A stretch of 64,000 nucleotides of DNA from Mucilaginibacter achroorhodeus (GCF_007846095.1 NZ_VOEI01000001.1:496001-560000); one strand, 5' to 3'; positions 53,401 to 62,430 are shown, numbered from the stretch's first letter. Numbers and translations: made by a program. The notes: generated by a model not told the origin, from the letters alone.

Positions 53401-53823
53401 TTACGCTTCTACGTAGTCTCTACGTGTTACAAATCTGGTTTGCACTGGTAATTTTTGTGCTGCAAGGCGTAACGCCTCTTTAGCAATTTCCAAAGGCACA
53501 CCTTCGGCTTCAAAAATCATGCGGCCTGGGCGTACAACGGCAACCCAATATTCAGGTGCACCCTTACCTTTACCCATACGTACCTCTGCTGGTTTTTTGG
53601 TTACAGGTTTGTCAGGGAAAATCCTGATCCAAACCTGGCCTTCACGTTTCATGTAACGTGTAACAGCAATACGTGCAGCCTCGATCTGACGGCTGGTGAT
53701 CCATGCCGCTTCGAGTGATTTTATACCGAAAGATCCGAATGAAAGTTCAGCACCACGGGTGGCTAAACCTTTCATCCTGCCTTTTTGCATCTTTCTGAAC
53801 TTAGTTCTTTTTGGCTGTAGCAT
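53401..53823 (-). CDS. rplP: 50S ribosomal protein L16
   Basis: A 140-residue L16 near the A-site tRNA elbow. Markers are [38 protein letters not shown], and [20 protein letters not shown]. Complete. Confidence 0.98.
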   Translation of the reverse strand: MLQPKRTKFRKMQKGRMKGLATRGAELSFGSFGIKSLEAAWITSRQIEAARIAVTRYMKREGQVWIRIFPDKPVTKKPAEVRMGKGKGAPEYWVAVVRPGRMIFEAEGVPLEIAKEALRLAAQKLPVQTRFVTRRDYVEA

Positions 53824-53876
53824 TTTGTTAAGCTTTTATATCCTCACGGATATACATTCTACTTTTGTTAATGAAA

Positions 53877-54731
53877 TTATCTCCTTGGACCACCCGGGCG
53901 ATTGCCGCCTTGTCCACCGCGGTTGTTACCACCCTGGCCACCGCCTCTGCGGTCGCCACCTGGCTTACGGTCGCTACCTCTGCGTTCGCCGCCTCTTTCG
54001 CCACCACGAGCATTGTCGCGGCCACCAAAGCCTGCTGCGCCTTCAGGGCGTCCACCTTTACCACTTGGGTTGCTTGTGCTTCCGATATTCGGAGACAAGT
54101 CGCGTTTTCCATATACCTCGCCTTTGCAGATCCATACTTTAACACCTATTTTACCGTAGGTAGTTAATGCTTCTGCCAAAGCGTAATCAATATCAGCGCG
54201 GAAGGTATGTAACGGAATCCTTCCTTCTTTATATTGTTCGGTACGGGCCATCTCAGCACCACCTAAGCGGCCTGATGTCATCACTTTAATCCCTTCAGCA
54301 CCCATTCTCATGGTTGAAGCAATTGTAGTTTTCATGGCACGACGGAAAGAGATACGTGCTTCAAGTTGTTTAGCTACACCTTCGGCAACTAACTGAGCAT
54401 CAAGCTCAGGGCGTTTGATCTCGAAGATGTTGATCTGAACATCTTTTTTTGTTAATTTCTTTAACTCTTCTTTGATCTTGTCAACCTCCTGGCCACCTTT
54501 ACCTATCACAATCCCCGGACGGGCAGTGTGTATAGTTACAGTAATACGTTTTAAAGTACGTTCGATAACTACTTTAGAAACGCCGCCTTTATTGATACGG
54601 GCTGATAAGTATTTGCGGATTTTTTCGTCTTCAACTAATTTATCGGAGTAGTTATTTCCACCGAACCAATTAGAATCCCAACCACGGATAATGCCTAACC
54701 TGTTACCTATTGGATGTGCTTTTTGTCCCAT
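53877..54731 (-). CDS. rpsC: 30S ribosomal protein S3 with RGG-rich tail
   Basis: A 284-residue S3. The core (1 to about 211) has [14 protein letters not shown], the KH-domain [18 protein letters not shown] and [16 protein letters not shown]. Residues 212-284 form a low-complexity tail very rich in Gly, Arg, Asn and Asp with many RGG steps ([26 protein letters not shown]). Such a tail is absent from E. coli S3 and could bind RNA at the mRNA entry site. It is in frame with the core, and a single uninterrupted ORF supports it as real. Confidence 0.97.
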   Translation of the reverse strand: MGQKAHPIGNRLGIIRGWDSNWFGGNNYSDKLVEDEKIRKYLSARINKGGVSKVVIERTLKRITVTIHTARPGIVIGKGGQEVDKIKEELKKLTKKDVQINIFEIKRPELDAQLVAEGVAKQLEARISFRRAMKTTIASTMRMGAEGIKVMTSGRLGGAEMARTEQYKEGRIPLHTFRADIDYALAEALTTYGKIGVKVWICKGEVYGKRDLSPNIGSTSNPSGKGGRPEGAAGFGGRDNARGGERGGERRGSDRKPGGDRRGGGQGGNNRGGQGGNRPGGPRR

Positions 54732-54737
54732 CTTAAA

Positions 54738-55166
54738 TTAGTTGTTATCGTTTTTACTATCCACTACAAGTGTTACGTGGTTAGAGCGTTTGCGGATACG
54801 GAAACCTCTACCTTGTGGTGCAGGGCGCAATCTTTTTAGCTGACGGCCACCACCTACTGATACTTCTTTTACATAAAGGGTAGTATCTTCTAAACGTACA
54901 CCTTCGTTTTTAGCTTCCCAGTTTTTGATAGCTGATAACAAAAGTTTCTCTACGCGTATTGCAGCTTCCTTGTTAGTAAATTTTAAGATGCTTAAAGCTT
55001 TGTTAACTTCTACACCACGAACCAGGTCAACAACCAGGCGCATTTTACGTGGCGAGGTTGGGCAGTCCTGTAACTTTGCAACAGAAGCGCCACCTGTTTG
55101 AGCTTTAGCAGCTTCTTTTTGTTGCCTGATCAGAACAGACTTTTTGATTTTTGTTGTTGCTTCCAT
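54738..55166 (-). CDS. rplV: 50S ribosomal protein L22
   Basis: A 142-residue L22 lining the exit tunnel. The core markers are [20 protein letters not shown] and [20 protein letters not shown]. Compared with the E. coli protein it carries about 30 extra residues at the N-terminus, rich in Lys, Ala and Gln. Confidence 0.97.
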   Translation of the reverse strand: MEATTKIKKSVLIRQQKEAAKAQTGGASVAKLQDCPTSPRKMRLVVDLVRGVEVNKALSILKFTNKEAAIRVEKLLLSAIKNWEAKNEGVRLEDTTLYVKEVSVGGGRQLKRLRPAPQGRGFRIRKRSNHVTLVVDSKNDNN

Positions 55167-55172
55167 TGCGTG

Positions 55173-55439
55173 TTATTTTTTCTTTTCTGCGTGACCACGG
55201 AATGTACGGGTTGGGGCAAACTCTCCCAGCTTGTGACCCACCATGTTTTCTGTTACATACACAGGTATAAATTTGTTACCGTTGTGTACTGCGAATGTAT
55301 GACCAACGAAATCAGGAGAAATCATGCTACGACGTGACCATGTTTTTACAACCGATTTTTTATTTGATTCATTTAACACCAACACTTTTTTGTCGAGGTT
55401 ATGATCAATATAAGGCCCTTTTTTAATTGAACGTGCCAT
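55173..55439 (-). CDS. rpsS: 30S ribosomal protein S19
   Basis: An 88-residue head protein. Markers are [38 protein letters not shown] and [20 protein letters not shown]. Complete; 2 bp after rplB. Confidence 0.98.
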   Translation of the reverse strand: MARSIKKGPYIDHNLDKKVLVLNESNKKSVVKTWSRRSMISPDFVGHTFAVHNGNKFIPVYVTENMVGHKLGEFAPTRTFRGHAEKKK

Positions 55440-55441
55440 TG

Positions 55442-56269
55442 TTATTTCTTCCTTCTTTCAATGATGTAACGATCTGATCCTTTTTTCTTATCGCGGGTTT
55501 TGTAGCCTTTAGCTAATAAACCTTTGCGTGAGCGTGGGTGACCACCTGATGCACGGCCTTCACCACCACCCATAGGGTGATCTACCGGGTTCATAGCAAC
55601 ACCACGAACGCGAGGACGACGACCTAACCAACGTTTACGTCCGGCTTTACCTAACACTGCGTTAGCTTTTTCACCGTTTGACACGGTACCGATAGTTGCC
55701 AAACAAGTTGACAAGATCATACGTGTTTCGCCTGAAGGCAATTTGATGATAGCGTATTTGCCATCACGTGCTGACAACTGTGCGTAAGTACCTGCACTGC
55801 GTGCAATAGTACCACCCTGACCAGGGTTAAGCTCAATGTTGTGAATGATAGAACCTAATGGGATGTTCTTTAAAGGCATGGTGTTACCAACCTCTGGTGC
55901 AGAACCTTCGCCAGATACTACTGTCATACCAACTGTTAAGCCTTCTGGTGCAATCATGTAACGTTTCTCGCCATCAGCGTAGTGTAGCAATGCTATACGT
56001 GCTGAGCGATTTGGATCGTACTCAATAGTTGCAACTTTTGCAGGGATATCAAACTTGTTACGTTTGAAATCAATTAACCTATATGCTTGTTTATGGCCAC
56101 CACCCAGGTAGCGCATAGTCATTTTACCGCTATGGTTACGGCCGCCTGATCTTTTGTTGTTTGCAACAACCAAAGATTTTTCAGGAACGTTTGTTGTAAT
56201 ATCTGAGTTAGATACATCAATCCTGAAGCGGGTACCCGGTGTAACCGGTCTAAATCTCTTTACTGCCAT
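55442..56269 (-). CDS. rplB: 50S ribosomal protein L2
   Basis: A 275-residue L2, needed for subunit joining and peptidyl transfer. Markers are [40 protein letters not shown] and the invariant [19 protein letters not shown] with the conserved His. Complete. Confidence 0.98.
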   Translation of the reverse strand: MAVKRFRPVTPGTRFRIDVSNSDITTNVPEKSLVVANNKRSGGRNHSGKMTMRYLGGGHKQAYRLIDFKRNKFDIPAKVATIEYDPNRSARIALLHYADGEKRYMIAPEGLTVGMTVVSGEGSAPEVGNTMPLKNIPLGSIIHNIELNPGQGGTIARSAGTYAQLSARDGKYAIIKLPSGETRMILSTCLATIGTVSNGEKANAVLGKAGRKRWLGRRPRVRGVAMNPVDHPMGGGEGRASGGHPRSRKGLLAKGYKTRDKKKGSDRYIIERRKK

Positions 56270-56275
56270 GTCTTA

Positions 56276-56566
56276 TTATATATTGCTGTAAAAATCAATT
56301 GTTTCACCATCCTTCAGTGTAATGATGGCTTTTTTGTAAGTGGCAGAGCGGCCTTGTACTGCACCTGCTTTTGTGTTGCGGGTTTTCAGTTTTCCTACAT
56401 ATTTCATTGTGTTAACTGCTGTAATGTTAACACCATACATAGTTTCAATTGCGCTCTTGATCTGAATTTTGTTAGCTCTGTGATCAACTTTGAATGCATA
56501 ACGGTTAAGCTTCTCAGTTAATTGAGTTACCTTTTCAGTAAGTAGAGGTTTCTTTAAAATTTCCAT
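56276..56566 (-). CDS. rplW: 50S ribosomal protein L23
   Basis: A 96-residue exit-tunnel protein that docks trigger factor and SRP. Markers are LKKPLLTEKVTQLTEKLNRY and IKSAIETMYGVNITAVNTMK. Complete. Confidence 0.97.
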   Translation of the reverse strand: MEILKKPLLTEKVTQLTEKLNRYAFKVDHRANKIQIKSAIETMYGVNITAVNTMKYVGKLKTRNTKAGAVQGRSATYKKAIITLKDGETIDFYSNI

Positions 56567-56568
56567 AA

Positions 56569-57198
56569 TTACTTAGCGAATGCTTCCTCCAAAGTTTTTA
56601 CAGAACCGGTTGTTAACAAAAGTTTGCCTGCGTTTAACACATCATAAGTGTTTAACTGATCGGCAGTAACAACCTTTGCTCTTTTCAGGTTTCTGCTTGA
56701 TAAATACACATTGTTATTTGCAGCAGGCAATACCAATAAAATTTTCTCATTGGTAAGGTTAAGGTCCTCTACCAGTTTAACATAGTTTTTAGTTTTAACA
56801 GAGTCAAAATTAAAATCTTCCAAAACCACGATATTACTATCCTGTGCTTTGTAAGTTAAAGCTGATTTACGTGCTAATGCTTTAAGTTTTTTGTTCAATT
56901 TAAAGCTATAATCACGCGGTTGCGGGCCAAATACACGGCCACCACCGTTAAATAGAGGTGATTTGATGCTACCTGCACGTGCACCACCTGTACCTTTTTG
57001 TTTATGTAATTTGCGGGTACTACCTGCAATTTCATTACGTTGTTTTGCTTTGTGCGTACCCTGGCGCTGGTTTGCTAAGAACTGCTTTACATCTAAGTAA
57101 ATAGCATGATCGTTTGGCTCAACACCGAATACGGACTCAGGAAGCTGCACCTTGGCACCTGTTTCTTTACCTGATACGTTTAATACGTTAACTTCCAT
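56569..57198 (-). CDS. rplD: 50S ribosomal protein L4
   Basis: A 209-residue L4; in E. coli it also represses the S10 operon. Markers are [40 protein letters not shown] and [19 protein letters not shown]. Complete; 1 bp after rplC. Confidence 0.98.
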   Translation of the reverse strand: MEVNVLNVSGKETGAKVQLPESVFGVEPNDHAIYLDVKQFLANQRQGTHKAKQRNEIAGSTRKLHKQKGTGGARAGSIKSPLFNGGGRVFGPQPRDYSFKLNKKLKALARKSALTYKAQDSNIVVLEDFNFDSVKTKNYVKLVEDLNLTNEKILLVLPAANNNVYLSSRNLKRAKVVTADQLNTYDVLNAGKLLLTTGSVKTLEEAFAK

Positions 57199-57199
57199 C

Positions 57200-57817
57200 T
57201 TACTTATCCACTATAACGAATGAACCTTTAGCTCCAGGTATGGAACCTTTAACTACTATTAGGTTTTGCTCAGCAAAAACTTTAACTACTTGTAAGTTTT
57301 GTACTTTAACACGAGCGTTACCGGTTTGGCCGGCCATGCGCATACCTTTAAATACGCGTGATGGCCATGATGACGCACCCAGTGAACCTGGAGCGCGTAA
57401 ACGGTTGTGCTGACCGTGTGTTTGCATACCTACACCACCAAAACCGTGGCGTTTAACAACACCCTGGAAACCTTTACCTTTTGAAGTACCAACTACATCA
57501 ACAAAATCACCTGCTGAAAATATCTCAACGGTAACAGTGTCACCAAGAGCTTTTTCATCTTCGAATGTTTTAAATTCAACAAGTTTACGTTTTGGAGTAG
57601 TGCCGGCTTTTTCAAAATGGCCTTTAAGGGGAGCAGAGGTGTTCTTCTCTTTTTTCTCGCCGTACGCTAATTGTACAGCGGCGTAACCGTCTGTTTCTAC
57701 AGATTTTACCTGGGTTACTACGCAAGGGCCAGCTTCGATCACAGTACAAGGAATATTCTTGCCTGTTTCGTCGAAAATGCTGGTCATTCCTACTTTTTTA
57801 CCAATAATTCCTGACAT
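57200..57817 (-). CDS. rplC: 50S ribosomal protein L3
   Basis: A 205-residue L3 starting [17 protein letters not shown]; markers are [20 protein letters not shown] and [20 protein letters not shown]. An in-frame ATG 24 bp upstream exists but falls before the conserved start and inside a leader hairpin, so the ATG at 57815-57817 is chosen. Here rplC is the first gene of its run because rpsJ, normally just upstream, is about 4.8 kb away. Confidence 0.97.
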   Translation of the reverse strand: MSGIIGKKVGMTSIFDETGKNIPCTVIEAGPCVVTQVKSVETDGYAAVQLAYGEKKEKNTSAPLKGHFEKAGTTPKRKLVEFKTFEDEKALGDTVTVEIFSAGDFVDVVGTSKGKGFQGVVKRHGFGGVGMQTHGQHNRLRAPGSLGASSWPSRVFKGMRMAGQTGNARVKVQNLQVVKVFAEQNLIVVKGSIPGAKGSFVIVDK

Positions 57818-57841
57818 TTTATTTATTTTATTTGTGCCCAT

Positions 57842-57889
57842 CGAAGCAGTAGGGCTTCGTTCAAGGCAAATTTGTCCCTCTTAAGGGAC
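57842..57889 (-). promoter_or_regulatory. Two hairpins in the rplC leader
   Basis: CGAAGC/GCTTCG (57842-57847, 57854-57859) and GTCCCT/AGGGAC (57874-57879, 57884-57889) lie in the predicted rplC 5' untranslated region. They may stabilise the mRNA or mediate autogenous control; E. coli S10 leaders bind L4, but the similarity is only positional. Confidence 0.5.
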
Positions 57890-57891
57890 GG

Positions 57892-57922
57892 CAAAGATAG
57901 AAATTTTGTATTAACTGTCAAA
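57892..57922 (-). promoter_or_regulatory. Canonical promoter of the rplC-headed S10 operon
   Basis: On the minus strand TTTG (57919-57922), exactly 19 bp, then TATCTTTG (57892-57899): a perfect Bacteroidota TTTG-N19-TAnnTTTG promoter. Predicted start about 57885, giving a leader of about 70 nt before rplC. Confidence 0.85.
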
Positions 57923-57939
57923 TAGTTACTGAATTATTT

Positions 57940-57963
57940 TTCAATATTTATTGAAGACGTCTT
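57940..57963. promoter_or_regulatory. Two adjoining palindromes in the rplC/nuclease divergent region
   Basis: TTCAATATTTATTGAA (57940-57955, arms of 7 with a 2-base centre) and AAGACGTCTT (57954-57963, perfect) overlap by two bases, just upstream of the rplC -33 element and 70 bp before the nuclease-like gene. They are candidate operator sites. No regulator is identified. Confidence 0.4.
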
Positions 57964-58034
57964 GCGCTTGCAAATGGCTAAATATGAAAGCTATGATTAT
58001 TAATTTTATAGCTTAATTAATCGCCTTAAGATTT

Positions 58035-59249
58035 ATGAGATCATTTAGTGAAATTAGCATCTTCGATTACTGTGATAGATTGAAAGTCAGCATCAAGACC
58101 GAAATTGAGGGAAAAAGCAAAGAATATATTTTAGGTGTAGACGAAAAGCAATTTCAAGACTATTTAATAGATAAATATGTTTTGGAGCCTTTGGCGATAG
58201 ATTTCCAAAAAGAAATAATTGATATCCCTGTTGTTTCCAAAGAGTGGGTAGAGGATAGGTTTTTTGGAGAAAAACATGAAGTTGAATCGTATAAATTCAA
58301 AATTACATATCCGTTTACCGGCTCATCTAAGCTTTTCTCGATAGCTCCGTCGACAAGGCACTTAACATCAAATGAAATAACGGTAGATGAATCCCAGCAA
58401 AACGTATCGTTTAGCTTCAAAATGACCAGCCAAAATCCTGAAGAATTTCTTAGAGAAAAAAATGAAGGTAGAAAAAATGCCTTTGTGAATTTGGACAATG
58501 TAAATTACGAGGCTCGTCAATGGAACTCCGTTTTACCAAACTTGGTAAAGACCTACTTTGACGACAGAAAGACAAAGTATCAGAAAGAAAATGATTTTTA
58601 CGCTGCAATCAATATACCAATCAATCAAAATACCAGTTCAGTTTTCACAGCCCCAACAATAAGGAAAAGAGATATACCTCAACCTAAAGTCGACCCAAAA
58701 AAGGAATACTCTTCTGAGCCTTTAGTAAGCACTGTTATGTATGAAGATATTCTCAAAATAGTTTATGATACAGGTAAAGGGATGGAAAGAAAGCCATCAT
58801 TATATATCGGAAAAGATGAAGAAGCTTTAAGAGATATATTTCTTTTATTGCTAGAAACTAGATACGATTCTATTTCAGTGTCAGGTGAAACCTTTAATAG
58901 AAGTGGTAAAACTGATATTATATTGAAATATGCAAAAGATGGCTCCAACCTATTTGTTGCGGAATGTAAATTTTGGCATGGATTTAAAGCTTTTCTAGAG
59001 ACGATATCTCAATTATTTGATCGTTATCTTTCGTGGAGAGATTCCAAAGTTGCGATAATGATGTTCGTCAAAAACAATGATTTTACAAGCGTCATGAAGA
59101 ACATTTCAACAGAAACTCGAAATCACCCTTATTATGTTAAAGATAACGGTCGTAGAGGCGAAAGTTCATTTAGCTATATCTTTCGTTTACCCCAAGATCC
59201 TGACAAGCAAGTCTATTTAGAAGTGATGGCTTTTCATTATGATAAATAA
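58035..59249 (+). CDS. PD-(D/E)XK nuclease-like protein, A+T-rich, unknown function
   Basis: A 404-residue protein of no family I can name. The C-terminal half (about 255-404) contains a PD-(D/E)XK nuclease-type core: helix GKDEEALRDIFLLLLETR (259-276), then SGKTDIILKY with Asp294, then LFVAECKFWHG with Glu310-x-Lys312, then helix TISQLFDRYLSWRDSK and strand VAIMMFVKN. The N-terminal part (about 1-215) is of unknown fold, and a Lys/Pro-rich linker (209-225) joins them. The gene is visibly richer in A+T than its neighbours and is read against the ribosomal genes, consistent with horizontal transfer. A restriction- or defence-type endonuclease is the best guess; catalytic residues are seen, activity is inferred. 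Confidence 0.7.
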   Translation: MRSFSEISIFDYCDRLKVSIKTEIEGKSKEYILGVDEKQFQDYLIDKYVLEPLAIDFQKEIIDIPVVSKEWVEDRFFGEKHEVESYKFKITYPFTGSSKLFSIAPSTRHLTSNEITVDESQQNVSFSFKMTSQNPEEFLREKNEGRKNAFVNLDNVNYEARQWNSVLPNLVKTYFDDRKTKYQKENDFYAAINIPINQNTSSVFTAPTIRKRDIPQPKVDPKKEYSSEPLVSTVMYEDILKIVYDTGKGMERKPSLYIGKDEEALRDIFLLLLETRYDSISVSGETFNRSGKTDIILKYAKDGSNLFVAECKFWHGFKAFLETISQLFDRYLSWRDSKVAIMMFVKNNDFTSVMKNISTETRNHPYYVKDNGRRGESSFSYIFRLPQDPDKQVYLEVMAFHYDK

Positions 59250-59261
59250 GGACATTGCTTA

Positions 59262-60518
59262 CTATGTCATCAGCCGCTTAATCAGTTCAGCGCTTTGCCT
59301 GTTTCCCTCCTCCAGCCTGCCGGTAAAAAAAGATTGCACATCATTAAAGTGCTTCTTATAACCTTCCATGTCCCCATAGCCAATTATGGAGCTCCATTCA
59401 CGCACAGCCGAGTGAAATTCCAAGTCATCACCACGAATGGTTTTATCGTATAATGCAGTTTCGATTGATTCTTCCAGCAGATCCTCGTTCTTAAACAAGT
59501 ATTCCGCAATACCCAGTCTTAAACGGAATGGCGGCGTTTGGCAGATGAGGTTATCGTAAGGGTTTACGCCCAAGTGATACCAGGCATCAACCATGCTTAA
59601 TATACTAAGGTGTGAGTTTGGCTTTTGCTTGTGCGAATTATCTGAAAGGGAGAACTCGCGCATTACGGCATCGTTCAGCATAATGGGTTTGCGACTTTCA
59701 TGAAATACAAAGTCGCGGGCTTTGTAAAGGCGCTGCCTGAATTCGGCCTCCTCCTCTTTTATCATCAGCTTAAATAGCTCAGATTCTGACATGGCGTATT
59801 GCCTTACCTGTTGTTTAGCGTACGGGTTAAGCAGCGCTAATCCTGCGTAAACGTGCGCTTTGTAACTGAATATACGCAGCGTGGTCAGGATCTTTACATT
59901 ATCGATTCCCCCTACATAAGAAGCATTCTCCCAAGGGAAAAACCCGGCTGATTTCCATGCAGTACCCATGCTTTCGAAACCTACGTGGGTAACCGCCTGC
60001 GTATCGGCAACTATCTGGTCGTGCTCATGGTAGTCTTTCATTTCAACCACATCACTACCCACAGCGTTAAAAAGGGCCAGCATATCTTCATAGCCGGTCT
60101 TGTCAGTACGGTGAGGTATCAGGATCAGCTTCTGCCCTTTAGGTTCAAATCCGGCACCGTGCATAGCATGAAAGGTAACAATGCGGGCATCTGCAGGCAG
60201 GTGTTTCTCAAAAACCGCTATCTCCGGATGTTTAACAGAAGTTTGCCCTGCTACAATGGCGCCATATTTGGTGGCCGGGCCATATTCGGCAACTACCTGT
60301 GCCAGCTTATCGGCCTCTACAGAATAGATGATAAGATCGCTTATGCGTGCTACATCTTTACCGTTATCCATCAGGGTTATACCCAACGGATCAAGTTCGT
60401 CTTCCAGCCTTTGGCGATTGGCAGGCATATCACATCCTACTACCTTGTATCCGGCTGCGGCAAAAGCTTTAGCGTATAGTTTACCCATATCGCCCAAACC
60501 TATCATTCCTATCTGCAT
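59262..60518 (-). CDS. Prephenate dehydrogenase-like (yeast TYR1 type)
   Basis: A 418-residue NAD(P)-dependent dehydrogenase with Rossmann motif GLGDMG (7-12) and Asp30 at the end of the second strand. VTFHAMHGAGFEPKGQKLIL (114-133) with His120 corresponds to the active-site His of TyrA-type enzymes and resembles the fungal TYR1 HSMHG block. It would convert prephenate to 4-hydroxyphenylpyruvate for tyrosine synthesis. It is longer than most bacterial TyrA and has no chorismate mutase or ACT domain. It is convergent with the nuclease-like gene (12 bp). A related dehydrogenase function cannot be excluded. Confidence 0.7.
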   Translation of the reverse strand: MQIGMIGLGDMGKLYAKAFAAAGYKVVGCDMPANRQRLEDELDPLGITLMDNGKDVARISDLIIYSVEADKLAQVVAEYGPATKYGAIVAGQTSVKHPEIAVFEKHLPADARIVTFHAMHGAGFEPKGQKLILIPHRTDKTGYEDMLALFNAVGSDVVEMKDYHEHDQIVADTQAVTHVGFESMGTAWKSAGFFPWENASYVGGIDNVKILTTLRIFSYKAHVYAGLALLNPYAKQQVRQYAMSESELFKLMIKEEEAEFRQRLYKARDFVFHESRKPIMLNDAVMREFSLSDNSHKQKPNSHLSILSMVDAWYHLGVNPYDNLICQTPPFRLRLGIAEYLFKNEDLLEESIETALYDKTIRGDDLEFHSAVREWSSIIGYGDMEGYKKHFNDVQSFFTGRLEEGNRQSAELIKRLMT

Positions 60519-60684
60519 AGCATAACTTTGAGAGGGCTAATATAATGCTTTGCATTTATCATCCCTTAATTGTGCATCATTCGCCAATGATGAGGCATTT
60601 TATTGGTTGCAGATAACAGAAACTTTAAATTAAATTTTTACGTTTGAAAATAATAGATCATATCCCCAAATCAAATTTTAAAAG

Positions 60685-61380
60685 ATGAAGCTTTCTAACT
60701 TGCGTATATTACTGTTATTGACCCTGATATTTAACCTTGGCAATGCCGCGCATGCACAGGATACTACCAAAAAGGCCAATGCTGTTTTAAAGCCAAATCC
60801 GTATAAAAGACCAGCAACTACTGCCCAAACTCCTGTTGCATCGCCAGTAAGTACAACGCCGCAACCGCAAAAACCGGTAGATAAAAGTCTGCACGGCCAG
60901 TATGCCTATCTGCTAACCAAAATATACAACTACCAGCAGCCGCTTGTAGGTGCATTGGTAAAAAATTATAACGATACGCTTAAGGCAACCCGCAAGCAAT
61001 TGAAAGATGCACAGGAAACTGCAACAGCGCAGGCTAAAACCATTGATACGCTAAAAAGATCATCAAGTAATAAAGATCAATCATTAGCGGCCTCGCAAGC
61101 CAAAGTGAATGAAGTAAGCCTATTGGGCATACCTATTGAAAAAGGCACTTACAACCTGATCATGTGGGGCTTGGTAATTGTGTTTGGTGCCATTGCTGCC
61201 ATTGTGATAGCCAGATCCGGCGCGCATAGCCGCGAAGCGAAATATCGGGTTAAGCTTTATAACGAGCTGGACGAAGAATATAAAAATTACAAAGCCAAAG
61301 CCAACGAAAAGGAAAAGAAACTTGCCCGCGAACTGCAAACCGAGCGTAATAAGCTGGATGAATTAACCGGTAAAGGTTAG
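60685..61380 (+). CDS. Exported single-pass membrane protein with coiled coils
   Basis: A 231-residue protein of unknown function: signal peptide (1-24, AAHAQ), a Pro/Thr/Ala-rich linker (about 40-66), a helical region (about 70-145) with heptad-like KQLKDAQETATAQAKTIDTL, a membrane helix (about 155-177) and a charged cytosolic coiled coil (about 180-231). The signal peptide plus internal helix suggests N-out, C-in topology. An exact -7 element TACGTTTG lies at 60639-60646. No family is recognised. Confidence 0.6.
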   Translation: MKLSNLRILLLLTLIFNLGNAAHAQDTTKKANAVLKPNPYKRPATTAQTPVASPVSTTPQPQKPVDKSLHGQYAYLLTKIYNYQQPLVGALVKNYNDTLKATRKQLKDAQETATAQAKTIDTLKRSSSNKDQSLAASQAKVNEVSLLGIPIEKGTYNLIMWGLVIVFGAIAAIVIARSGAHSREAKYRVKLYNELDEEYKNYKAKANEKEKKLARELQTERNKLDELTGKG

Positions 61381-61409
61381 CCCCCAGCCCCCTGAAGGCG
61401 GAGTAGGAT
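61381..61409. repeat. Half copy of a G/C-rich intergenic repeat
   Basis: CCCCCAGCCCCCTGAAGGCG followed by GAGTAGGAT lies directly between two genes. It resembles the repeat unit at 29886-29972 and sits where the ribosome binding region of the next gene should be. Confidence 0.5.
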
Positions 61410-61916
61410 ATGATGACAGATAAAACATCAACTATTACTTATAAGTCCCCCTTTAGGAGATCAGGCGTCGCTGCCTACCTCTTTGGCTGGAACCCCTATA
61501 AATTCGAATGGGCCAATCTTGACAATGACATCGCCCGACTTGCAGCAGGCGAAAAGGTGGAAGATAATTGGAGTGTTGCCAGCCACAAGTCCATTAAGCC
61601 TGGCGATCGTGCTTATGTGGTACGCGTGGGTGTTGAGCCGAAGGGCATCTTCGCCTCCGGGTATGTTTCATCTGAGCCTTTCCTGGCATCGCGCAAGGGG
61701 CGCATTTATCACCGCATCAATATTGAGTTTGATGTTTTGCTGAATCCTGATAAAGAACCTATATTAAACTTAAACATCTTAAAGACCGGCGCGCTTGCCG
61801 ATCAGAACTGGACGCCGCAGGCATCAGGCATATCCATCCGCCCGCAACTGGTAGAGGAATTAGAAGGTGTTTGGTTAGATTTCCTTGGCGAACACCCTAA
61901 GTTCGGGGTTATGTAA
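61410..61916 (+). CDS. Standalone EVE/PUA-like domain protein
   Basis: A 168-residue protein that matches, end to end, the EVE-like PUA domain often found fused to HNH or McrB-type nucleases: YLFGWNPYKFEWANLDNDIA, GEKVEDNWSVASHKSIKPGD, RAYVVRVGVEPKGIFASGYV, then SEPF, a YHRINIEFDVLL strand and NWTPQASGISI. These domains are thought to bind modified bases (methylcytosine-type) in DNA or RNA. Here no nuclease domain follows; the ORF stops at VM, 95 bp before the next gene. It may act as a reader paired with a separate enzyme. Confidence 0.7.
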   Translation: MMTDKTSTITYKSPFRRSGVAAYLFGWNPYKFEWANLDNDIARLAAGEKVEDNWSVASHKSIKPGDRAYVVRVGVEPKGIFASGYVSSEPFLASRKGRIYHRINIEFDVLLNPDKEPILNLNILKTGALADQNWTPQASGISIRPQLVEELEGVWLDFLGEHPKFGVM

Positions 61917-62011
61917 AGAAACGTCGCAATCAGCCCCTTAACTTGTCGTTTTTGCACATTGGCTTGTTTTAGGTAACACCCTACCTTTGAATAAACTAAA
62001 TCAGGAAACTG

Positions 62012-62422
62012 ATGGCAACTCAAATCTTTTTAAACCTTCCGGTTAACGACCTTAACAGATCAATTGAATTTTTTACCAAGCTGGGCTACACCTTTAATCC
62101 AAAATTCACTGATGAGAAAGCAACCTGTATGATCATCAGCGATACCATCTACGTAATGTTATTGACCCGCACGTTCTTCCAGACCTTTACTGAGAAACGC
62201 ATTATTGATGCGCACAATGAGGTAGAGTGCTCGATATGTATTTCATTAGAAAGCAAAGAAGCGGTTGATGAAATGGTTGCCAAAGCAGAAGCGGCTGGCG
62301 GCAAGATCCCTAACCCTGCAACAGACTACGGCTTTATGTACCAACACAGCGTAGCCGACCTCGATGGCCACCACTGGGAATTTATGTGGATGGACCCAAA
62401 TGGCATGCCTGAGCAGCAATAA
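62012..62422 (+). CDS. VOC-family (glyoxalase-like) protein
   Basis: A 136-residue vicinal-oxygen-chelate fold protein, close to the YaeR/PhnB-like small group. Markers are FLNLPVNDLNRSIEFFTKLG at the N-terminus and the C-terminal YQHSVADLDGHHWEFMWMDP with the metal-type Glu. One or two metal ligands of classical glyoxalase I cannot be placed with certainty. The reaction is unknown. Confidence 0.88.
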   Translation: MATQIFLNLPVNDLNRSIEFFTKLGYTFNPKFTDEKATCMIISDTIYVMLLTRTFFQTFTEKRIIDAHNEVECSICISLESKEAVDEMVAKAEAAGGKIPNPATDYGFMYQHSVADLDGHHWEFMWMDPNGMPEQQ

Positions 62423-62430
62423 ATACATTT

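Noticed and set aside
53696..54167. Plus-strand ORFs opposite rplP and rpsC, up to about 148 residues
   Set aside because: They arise from the Gly/Arg-rich S3 tail and the L16 coding bias on the opposite strand; no family resemblance or initiation signals.
57818..57841. Upstream ATG start for L3
   Set aside because: L3 proteins begin at [11 protein letters not shown]; the extra codons lie in an A+T-rich leader next to a hairpin.
58035..62422. A complete restriction or anti-phage system in the rpsJ-rplC gap
   Set aside because: Only a nuclease-like and a reader-like gene are seen, separated by two unrelated genes in mixed orientation; no methyltransferase, helicase or toxin partner. Kept only as a hypothesis.
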